Origin: Maylandia zebra
Lineage: Eukaryota > Chordata > Actinopteri > Cichliformes > Cichlidae
Assembly: GCF_041146795.1 (NCBI RefSeq)
Contig: NC_135179.1
Location: 11,469,047 to 11,533,046 of the forward strand
DNA length: 64,000 nt
Direction: 5' to 3'
The position numbers were made by a program, and so were the translations under genes. This document shows, one piece after another, positions 20,252 through 31,225 of this stretch (positions within the stretch are counted from its first letter, which is position 1; every line of letters begins with the position of its first letter). The notes under the pieces were generated by a model. It was not told where the DNA came from. It saw nothing but the letters and a program-made list of their open reading frames with translations, and ran no database searches.

Positions 20252-23200
20252 ATGAACAGATTTTATTCAATGCAGATGGAGGAGCCGCAGAACGGGAAAG
20301 TAAAAGAGTCCTTCAGGTTTGTGGCGGAGGTGAAGAAAGATGTGTGGAGAGACAGCAGAGAGGAGCAATCAGAGCCCACCTGTTCTCTAAGTGTCAGAAA
20401 GATCTCCTACACAGTCAGGTAAGTGCTGCTGACAACCAACACGAGTAACTCAAAAACAGACTCAGAGAATTTAACTTAATTTACTCATTATTACTTGACT
20501 GTGATTGTCTGATAATCTGATTGTTCATAAAGAGCTGATTCTTCCCACAGCCGAGATAGACATCGTGTTGAAAAAAATAAAATACTAATATCAAAAATAC
20601 TGTCCTTGTCCTTAAGCGTGTGTGCATATATACATGTGTTTCACAGTGAACGTGTGGGTCCGTGGTGGGACTTACCCTCCTACAGGAAACGATGGACTCG
20701 TCAGATCCTGAATGATGTCTCCTTTCATGTTGACAGTGGGCAGATCATGGGCATACTGGGCAACTCAGGTTCGAGGTTCAGTTCAATCCAAGAGCCAAAT
20801 GTTTAAAGTGAAAAAGAAATACAACGTTTTTTTTATCAGGAAGCGTTAAAAATCAGTTAAATCATGAGTGTTTTATGCATATGTGTCTTTATCTGCACTT
20901 TTCATTATAAAGGCTCAGGAAAAACCACATTGCTGGATGCCATCTCAGGGCGGATTGGGAACCAGGGCACGCTGCTGGGAGAAGTCTTCGTTAATGGTAG
21001 AAAACTGAAGCAAGAGCAGTATCAGGACTGCTTCTCCTATGTGCTGCAGGTAAGACAAAGAAACGTCCACGCATCAAGATTTAACTCATAGCTTTTACTT
21101 ATTATCCCAGTATTGCATTTCTATTGATACAATATTGATATAATAAGCATTCATAAATAATTAAAAGTAATATTAATGTTAATATTACATAGTGTTATAT
21201 GTGTTAATATTATAAACATATAAAATATTATGTGTTAATAACTATTAGGTTACATATAGGTATTACATAAATTCCATACAATAAATGTTAAAATAACACA
21301 ACAATTGTGTTTAAGTTAAATTAACAGACTTTTATTTACACTTATAAGAAAATTGTTTCTCTGTTTAAGTTAATAAAAGCCTTGGGTTGCTTAATATCCT
21401 TAACTACCATATCAATTTTGACATTTTTAAACTCGTCATACGCTTTTCTGTTGCTTTATTACAAAAAACATGTACATGTACATGTACATGTACATGTACA
21501 ACAATTTACTGTGTAATTTTAAACAGCTGCATAAAAAGCACATTTAAATGGTAATAATATACACAGAAACAAAAGAAAAGCCGTCTAAGACTGCATGACC
21601 TCCATACTTTGTTCAAATTTCGGATTCTAATCCTTTCACAACATCAGTTTTTTGGGGGTCAGGAGTTCGAGTGGTTCGATCACTGGATCCTCACGTTCAA
21701 TATTTGGCCAAAGTGTCATTGTGTAAATACTGAACCCTGGTTTAAAATCACTGCACACCTGAATGATCAACGGTTCAACAAAAAACTTCCTCTATTACTG
21801 TTTAAGTTTATTATTAATTATTATTACATTTATTAAGTTGCATACTCTCGCACACACTCAGATGTGCATGCTAGCTAGTGACCGCTTCACACGAGTGGAT
21901 GGAAAGGGTAAGGCTAAAATAAAATATCAGTTTGACAAACTGAATCCTTAGTAACGTCCAAAAAGCCTCTAAACATTTTTTTTTCACAAAAAAATAAATA
22001 CAATAATTTCCAGCTACATCTACACAAGTCAAAAGAGGGTCCACAGGCATTCACCAAACATTACAGATACTGAACCCCAAACTGACTCCAGTGCATCCAT
22101 TAGAGTGTCAGTGTGTGCATAGTAGTAAGACATACCTTCACAATGGTAAAGAATTCATGGATTGAAACCCAAATGAAATTTAAAAGATGGGCCCAATCCC
22201 ATCTTTTAAATTTTGAGCAATCCTGCTAACAATCAGATGGATAACAAACAAAAAGTCAAAGCAGTTGAAATTACATGACTTCTAATAAAGGACAATTTAT
22301 TCCCAATTCATAATTGTCACAATTGTCACTTAACAGAAGTTGAAACCCAGCAGTGGACATGTTAGACAAATGATTAATGGGAGACTGAACAGAGTTTAAA
22401 GTAATTAGCAAATAAGTTCATGCACATTTCACTTTCCTGTAGTTCACACAAACACTCATTAAACTTTCCACTACAGTTTCAACTGCAGCTGGCCTCATGC
22501 ACATAGCCTGTATGTATTTAGTTTTGCCTGTGGTTGTACAAACCGCCACAAACTCAATGAACATTCTGCAGTAACTCCTGAAAAGCTGCCCTGGCCTCCG
22601 TATGAAATTAACTTAAGACCCCTGATAGCCTCCTCATATATGTAATCTCGCAATGAGAGGTGCTCAAGTGTATCCAAAGCCTGAATTAAAAACACTGGTT
22701 TAAAACCAGCCTTGCTTCTTTTCAAATCATCTCTCCCCTCTAGCTGATAGCTCCCCCTTCTGCTCTCTAAGCCTCGTCATTAACTTCCGCTGCTAAGCTG
22801 TAGATGAGGAGGTGATATGAGCTCCTCATATTAAAGTCATTCAGATGAGAGAATAAGGAGAAGTGGGATTGGGAGGCGCCATGTGTTAATTGAAGCAGGC
22901 AGCAGGTTCAGCTGGTTTAAGTCATGCGCCTGTGCCTGTGTGTATGCACACATCTGAGGCAAAGGTATATTACAGATGGGTCGCACTGGCATATATGAAC
23001 ATAGACGTTTGTGAGGATATACCGGTATGCTCACTGTACGGGGATGTGCTACAAAGATGCTATAGATGGAGAGAGTGTGACATAAAAGTATCCAGTCCAA
23101 ACATATACTTCCATTTGTTTACTGATGACCACTCAAGAGAAATACTGAGATGTTTTCTTAATCCATCTCCTTGAGGAATAGAGGTGGTAGTTTCTAGTTT

Positions 23201-25104
23201 TAAGGTGACCAAATCACAATTTACAGTGTTTTTTTGTGTCTAGTTTCTTTTCTGTTAATGCCCTGTTTTCTCTTTCTACCATTCTTTTCCAGAGCGATAA
23301 CTTGCTGAGTTATCTGACAGTGGAGGAGACTCTGACCTACACAGCTCAGCTGGCCCTGCGGAAACGCTCGGCTGAAGCTATCAAGAAAAAGGTGACTTTA
23401 GAGCTGCGTCTGGGTATTTCTTTCATTATTTTCTTAAACCTGGCATCTCTGCCTGCTACAGAACATATCCCAAAAAATAAATAAATAAATAAATTACAGG
23501 CTGATGGATATCAGTATCCACTAAGATGTCAGCACACAAACAGTTACAGTGCTTATTTGGATGATCAGCTTAATCTTAGAAGGTGCATTGCTGTGTTGTT
23601 TTATATTTTAGGTTAGTTAAGTATGGCTGAGTTATTGCTTCACAGAGAGTCGTGTGCAGCATCAAGATGACTGAGAATGTGTTACAATTTGTTACAGATC
23701 TCTTTGCTTACAGCACATAAATGCTGCAAATGCCCATTTTTAAAAAAAGAGTACCTGACCTGACATTTAAGAACGGCAGGTCAGTTGTTCTCAGCCTAAT
23801 ATTTTGTTTGAGTCCCTCGCTCTGAAATATTTCCAAACTGTAAAAACAGGAAAATATTGCTTCTCCTAATCTTGTGGAGCAAATACACTCATCAAGGTCT
23901 AATGAAGCTCATGTGGTGCTTGGCACCAGCAGTGGGTCCTTTGGATCTTGTAAGTTTAAAGTGGAAACAAGATGAGTTTTTTTCTGGTGCTGGTTGCTTC
24001 TAGTTTTTTCTTTCTTGTTCTTTTGAACATTATTTTTTTAGACTGTGTAGATTGTTGCTGAGGTCAGACTCAAACCCCTGAGCAAATTTCTGAGTATTGT
24101 TCCCATGAGCAGGGTGATTATTTGAAGAGTTCACAGCAAATCTTTTCATAATAATGAGGGGATTTTATTCCAAAGTTTTAGCTGATCAATGTATAATATC
24201 TCCTGCAGGCCCTTTTTTAGTAGATTTGCTAATAGTTGTAACTCTTGTCTCACCTGAACCTTGACCTCTGGCTCCCATGTAGGTGTCAGCAGTGATGGCT
24301 GAGCTGAGCCTTAGTCACGTGGCCCACAGTGTTATTGGAGGTCAGGTTTTCCCTGGGATCTCCGGGGGTGAGCGCCGAAGGGTCTCCATTGCCAGTCAGT
24401 TACTTCAGGACCCAAGTGAGTAGTGCACCTCAGGAGATCACCTGAGGAGATTTACACAAGTTCATCTCTGACCAACCTGTTTCCTCCAAAGCAAACATTT
24501 GCTGTCGGTTTATATCAAAATAATGAGGTGACGCAGAGTAAAAGTCATTAATCACTCAAATCTTCACTTTTAATAGATGTAAAATAGATAATAAGAGGGA
24601 TTAGAAGTGATTTTCAAAGACTTTGGCAGATAAAAGAAAATAATTATATATAACATGCTTTCATAAAATGTTTCAAAATATGTCTTTGGTGGAGTCATGA
24701 AAAGGAAAGTTTCAATGAGGTTGTGTCTGAACTTTGACTGGGCCATTGCACCACCTTGATTATTTTCTTTTTCAGTCATTCTGTTGTAGATTTGCTGCTG
24801 CTTGTTTGTCAGACTAGCAAACTGCCAAAACAGGACTGCATATAGTCCCGTGAAAACTTTCTTTTTTCCCACGACTGTGGGAGAATGCAGCAGAGGGAGG
24901 CAGAAGGATCAGACGCATGAGAACAGTGGAAAGTTCACCACATAACCTGTCTCTCCCCAGAAGAGTTATGAAGTCCACACTGGAGAAAAACAAAAGGATC
25001 TAAGTGAGACAGGAGTAAGAAGAGACAGAGAAAAGGGAGAGATGGAGAAGAGTAATAAAGGACTGGGTTATCACACCGTAAGGGGAATGAGCAGAAGCCC
25101 ACCT

Positions 25105-25144
<40 letters not shown>

Positions 25145-28100
25145 CCCAGGTGTAGTTTATCAGGACTTCAGTCCTCTGGGGAGGATGGAGGGTCTCAGTC
25201 CTCATTCAGGATTAAAATGCCCATGAACACACTCACACACACACACACAGAGTCACACACACAGAGTAATGAGGAGTTCCCATTCGGTGACTCTCCAATC
25301 AACCAGGAAATGAATTAATCTCACAATTAAAGTATCTGCTAATTCCACTCTGCTTTCATAATGCGAAGAGCCAATCTTTTAATTGTCCTAATTAGAGTAA
25401 TTAACTAAAAAAAAGAGAACTCACTTATCTCCGCAAGTTAAGTCGGCTCCACAGAGAGTCCTGCAATGTGCCACTTAATAAAAAGTACATCTGAGAGTTT
25501 TTACTTAGAAGGAAAAAGTTATTGTCCTGCCTTTCACTTATTCTCAGTGTTTCACTGCGTGACAAACCTGCAGTGACAGCAGTGATGTCATTGGGATGCT
25601 GTCGTTGCAGGGGTGATCCTATTGGATGAGCCGACCACTGGTCTGGACAGCATGACCGCCAATCAGATTGTAGTGCTGTTGGCAGAGCTGGCCAGGAGAG
25701 ACCGTATCGTCATAGTAACTATCCACCAACCACGCTCTGAGCTCTTCAGGGTGGGTTTTTGAGAAGAACTGGTGAAAAAGAGAATGAATGGCTTGTAGAG
25801 TCAAACTCACACCTATGTGCCAACATCAGCTACATTTATCTAACTCACAGCTAAAGAACTTGTTTTGTTTTTTTATCAGAATTACACCACTTCATATATT
25901 AGACACATATTAAGAAAACATTTTGGTTACACTGTACACATGAGTCTTTGATCCTTTGATAGTGAATGTTTTGTGAAAAGTTGCATGCTGATGGAATCAA
26001 AGGAGCTTGAAAAGGAAAGCGTCTGGACTTCTTTAAGTTGCTTGAAGACGTTTCACCTCTCATCCGAGAAGCTTCTTCAGTTCTAAGGTCAAATGGTGGA
26101 GAGTCCCAGATATAAACCCAGTGGGAGTATCCCGCCAAAGAGGGACAAAAGGACCCCCTGATGATCCTCTAATCATCTGAGCCAAGGTGGGAAACTGGGC
26201 GTGGGTCCCAATCAGCCAGGGTTTCGAGTGAGCTCATTGTGAAACCTGGCCCCACCTTATCATGCGAATTCCTGAGGTCAGATGGCCCAGGATGTGAGTG
26301 GGCGTTAAGGCGTCTGGGGAGGGAACTCAAAACTGGATTATAGATGGCAGAGAGTTGGTGTCGTAAACCACCGCCTGTGTTCAAAGATGGTCACTCACAG
26401 TGGACATAGATGGCTTCTTTCACTCCTCTTTCAAACCATCTGTCCTCTCTGTCCAAAATGTGAACGTTGACATCCTCGAAAGAGTGTCCTTTATCCTTAA
26501 GATGCAGATGGACTGCTGAGTCTTGTCCTGTGGAGGTGGCTCTTCTGTGTTGTGCCATGCGCTTGTGAAGTGGCTGTTTGGTCTCTCCAATGTAGAGGTC
26601 TGGGCATTCCTCGCTGCACTGTACAGCATACACCACATTGTTAAGTCTGTGTTTTGGAGTTTTGTCTTTCAGGTGAACCAGTTTTTGTCTGAGTGTGTTG
26701 CTGGGTCTGAAATGCACCGGGATGTCATGCTTGGAGAAAACTCTCCTGAGTTTTTCTGATACACCGGCTACATAGGGGATGACAATGTTGTTGCGTCTGT
26801 CTTTCTTATCCTCCCTCGCTGGTGTCTGATCTTCTTTTCTGTGCCTCTTTGCTGACTTTATGAACGCCCATTTAGGATAACTGCATGTTTTGAGTGCTTC
26901 CTTTACATGTGTTCCTTCTTTTTTCCCTTCAGGCTTAGAGGGAACATGTTCTGCCCGGTGGTGTAGGGTCCTAATCACTCCAAGTTTGTGTTCCAGAGGG
27001 TGATGGGAGTCAAAGAGGAGGTACTGGTCCGTGTGTGTGGGCTTCCGGTAAACTTCGATGTTGAGGTTGCCGTTCTCTTCAATGTGCACAGCGCAGTCCA
27101 GGAAAGGCAAACAGTCGTCCTTTGTGTCTTCCCTGGTGAACTTGATGTTTTCATCCACGGCGTTAATGTGCGCAGTGAAGGATTCCACTTCTTGTGTCTT
27201 GATTTTGACCCAGGTGTCGTCTACATATCTGTACCAGTGGCTGGGTACTCTTCCTTTGAAAGAGCCAAGAGCCTTCCTTTCCACTTCCTCCATGTAAAGG
27301 TTGGCTACAATAGGTGACACGGGGGAGCCCATGGCACAGCCATGTTTTTGTCTTTAGAAGCCTTCGTTGTATTTGAAGTATGTTGTGGTGAGGCAGAGGT
27401 CTAACAGTGTGCAGATCTGATCGGGTGTGAAGTTGGTCCTGTCTTCTAAGGAGCTGTCTTCTTGTAGTCATTTTCTGACAGTCTCCATGGCCGCTGTGGT
27501 GGGTATGCAAGTGAAGAGAGAGACTACATCAAAGGACCCCATGGTTTCATCTGGGTCCAGGGTAAGTTTCTGAACCTTGTCGGTGAAGTCGGTGGAGTTC
27601 TTGATGTGGTGTGGGGTGTTCCCCACGAGAGGAGCAAGGATGGTAGCAAGGTGTTTTGCAATGTTATAAGTGGCTGAGTTTATGCTACTGACTATGGGTC
27701 TGAGTGGGACACCTTCCTTGTGGAGGTCAGGGGCCAGGTTTCACAATGAGCTCACCCGAAACCCTGGCTGACTGGGACCCACACCCATTTTCACACCTTG
27801 GCTCAGATGATTAGAGGATCATCAGGGGATCCTTCTGTCCCTCTTTGGTTGGGGGGGGGGGGGGGGGGGGGGGGGGGATACTTCCACTGGGTTTAAATCT
27901 GGGACTCTCCACCATTTGACCTTAGAACTGAAGAAGCTTCTCGGATGAGAGGTGAAACATCTTCAAGCAACTTAAAGAAGTCCAGACGCTTTTCTTTGCG
28001 AGCTCCTGTGACAACGATGACTGAGAACCTCCACAGACATGCTGATGGAATAATATTGTTTCTTTGTGTGTGTCTACCTCCAAGGTGTTCAACAGGATAG

Positions 28101-31100
28101 CTATAATGAGTCGTGGGGAGCTAGTATTTTGTGGACAAACAGAAGAGATGGTGGATTTCTTCAGCCAATGTGGATATGAGTGTCCAGAGTACTGCAACCC
28201 CTTTGACATCTATGGTACAGTATGACAGGACCCAGCACACTGCACGGTGTTGTGTTTTTATTATAAGTCTTCTTTTTTTTTTTAAAAAAAGATGATTTTT
28301 CCATAGCTTGAACATTAAAAATTCAATTTGATGTCAAACAGTTGACTTCACCTCAGTGGACACACGCAGCAGCGAGAGGGAGGCAGCCACATTCACTCGC
28401 ATGCATGAAATCACTTCAGCCTATCAGAGGTCTACCATCTACCAGAGCATGCTGGAAAAAATGGAGCAGAGCTTGCAGAGATCAGACAAGCCCGCCATAC
28501 CCTTTAAGAGCAAAGAGTCACCCAGCGGTGCTGCCAAACTTGGAGTTCTCCTCAGGTCAGTGTGCTTGTACACACCACCCATAAATCACTATTTAAAACT
28601 GAAATATGATCACAATATTCCAGGTACAAATTACAAATGTCACTTAGTGTGCTGCTTTATAAAAGACATGTAACATATACAGATTACTTCCATGCATCAT
28701 GATGATTTTTTTGTAGGGTATCAGTAGGTAAAACATTTGCTCATTAATTTTGCCTTTCTGTTCTGTGTGCAGGCGCACAGTAAGAAACCTGTCCAGAGAC
28801 AGGATGGGTGTTCTGATGCGTCTATCCCAGAACCTGATTTATGGTCTGTTTGTGGCCTTCTTCGTCATACATTTAGACATCGACGTCACTAAGGGTGCTG
28901 TGCAGGACCGCATCGGCATAATCTATCAGAGCATCGGTGCTTCACCATACACGGGCATGCTGAACGCCGTCGCTCTCTGTGAGTTCCGCCAACACCAAAC
29001 ATCTGCTCACCAGGATGAATTAGTACATTTACATTTGCACGTCCCAAACACCAGGATGTTGCCTGACAGTTTTATATTAAAAAAAAAGAGGAAGCTGGAT
29101 AAAAACTTTGAGTCAGTAACTTGAAAACATGATTTTTTTCTTATTCAAAGACTAAATTAAAACATAACTCAGAAGCAGCTTTGCTCAGTGCTAGTACTGA
29201 CTCTTGATTCAGGATAATGTTGGCTTCCTTCTCTTGGACAGACAGATCCAATGAAGAGCTAATAAAAGCAGTTTCAACACTTGGAATCAACTCCAGATTC
29301 CTTTATCCGCTTATAGAAAACACACACACACAGAGGGATTAGGTATCAATTAATTTTGAACTTCTGAAAATATCTCAAATTGACTTTAATTCCTAATCAG
29401 CTAAATGCAATACTCTTGTTCAAACCCTTGAATTAAAGCTGAATATCTGCACTTCAATGACATCGTGACTAAATTGCACTGTTTGACCACTGTGGTGGTG
29501 TACCGAAACAAAATCACAAAAAATGTATCACTGTTTGAAAATGTATGGACTTAACTGTATAAAATGCTGAAAATAACAATTAGACAAGACAAAAGACAAA
29601 ATGTGAATGTCGACTTTGTTGTCCATACATTCACTTAATCTATGTGACGTTACAGCACATCTCTGTGCATGTTTCTAACAACACTTAATCCACAGGAGGT
29701 GGGTACTTGTTAGTTCTGTGAAATGGATATGAGGCATGTTTATCGCAGCTGTGTGTGAGGCCACTTCCCCCTGATTCAGTTGTAAAATCACTTTAATTTC
29801 TTACTTACTTTTGTCACCTTTGGCAAAACTGTGTAAAGTCTAGCTTAATCTTGGATGTTAAAGGTATGTAGACTATTGGAGATAAGAATACATGAAAGAA
29901 AAAATGTCTATTAGAAGACCGTGCATGAAGTCATACTTTAGTTGCTGAGGAGATCCTTCAGTTTACATATTTGAAATGATCATTGGGTGTTCATGACCTT
30001 TAATCTGTTCAGAGCTCAATGAACCCGAGTGCCATTTTACCTACAAACCTAGAGAACCTACAATACAGTACAATATTGTGTGCACATAGATTTCCATGAT
30101 TAACAGTTTTATGGGTTTTTTAATAATGCATGCTTTGACTTAAGATAACATCAAATACAGGGAGAGAAAAATTTGCACTAAGTCTCCTGTCAGCATTTTA
30201 TAAACTACAACCACAGCAGTGTCTTGATCTTTTATAGAGGACTTGTGACCGCCTTTTAACCCACTTTATTTTTAATGTCAGAGAGATTTATGATTTTTAT
30301 TTGTGGTTTAACAAATAATTTGGTCGTTAGTGGCTTTGTTCAATATCTGGGAGACTTATTTAATGAGTGAAAAAGTAAGGTTAAGAAAAGGACAACAATC
30401 AATAGACAAAATAAAATACAACTATTTCCAAAAAGGCTCTATTGGAATGTGAGTTTCAGTGATAGGAATGGATGAATGAATCATCTTGGCTGTATTTCCT
30501 TACTGTCGGTGACACCCTTCGTCATTTACAAGGTTTTATCAAAACATAATAAAAATGTTCCAGTTCTTGCCAGATCTGACAGGTAGAGATAAACCTCAGA
30601 TGAAAAACAACACTTGACATATCACACAGTGTCATCATATAGGCCAGAAAGCAGAAGCACTTTGTAAAAAATTGAGTACACCATGATTCAGTAGCTTGTA
30701 AAACCACCTTTAGCAGTCTTACTACATCAGTCTCTCACACGGAGGGATTTTTGAACACTATTCTTTACAGCATTGCTTCAGTTCATTGAGGTTTGCAGGC
30801 ATTTGTCTCTAGAGAGCCATTCTGTTAGAGATTTGCTGCTGAGCTTGGGATCATTGTCCTATTATTCTGTTAGCCAAGCTGTAGCTGTAAGACTGTCAGT
30901 CTGACTCAAACCAAATCAAATGCCCTCCACTCCCACAGCTGACAGTTAATAGGTGTTTGTGTGGATATGTTGTGTTTGGATTTCTCAGAATGTGACACTG
31001 TGCCTTACAGCCAAACATCTCCACCAAGGACATTGTTCCAGATGTCTCGTGGTGTCTTCAGCTGCAACTTTAAACCTACAGTACACTGTGCTGCCATGTA

Positions 31101-31169
31101 GAGAGAAGAGATTTTCCCCTGGAAACCCTTTTTAAACAAGCCATACTTGATCAGTCTACTTTTCTTTGT

Positions 31170-31225
<56 letters not shown>

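Larger units (their letters stand above)
25984..28051 (-). mobile_element. Penelope-like element insertion in ABCG5 intron 6
   Basis: A 2.0-kb insertion flanked by a perfect 14-bp direct repeat, catgctgatggaat (25984-25997 and 28038-28051), read as the target-site duplication. Reading on the minus strand, a reverse-transcriptase region (core blocks [16 protein letters not shown] and YVDD) is followed by a C-terminal domain with VVYAVQC and DLYIGET, the GIY-YIG-type endonuclease arrangement of Penelope-like elements. Inverted copies of about 250-275 bp form its edges. The upstream part of the element is missing and the coding region is broken, so it is a relic. Other intron sequence around it is normal, and the ABCG5 exons on both sides splice in phase. 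Confidence 0.85.
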
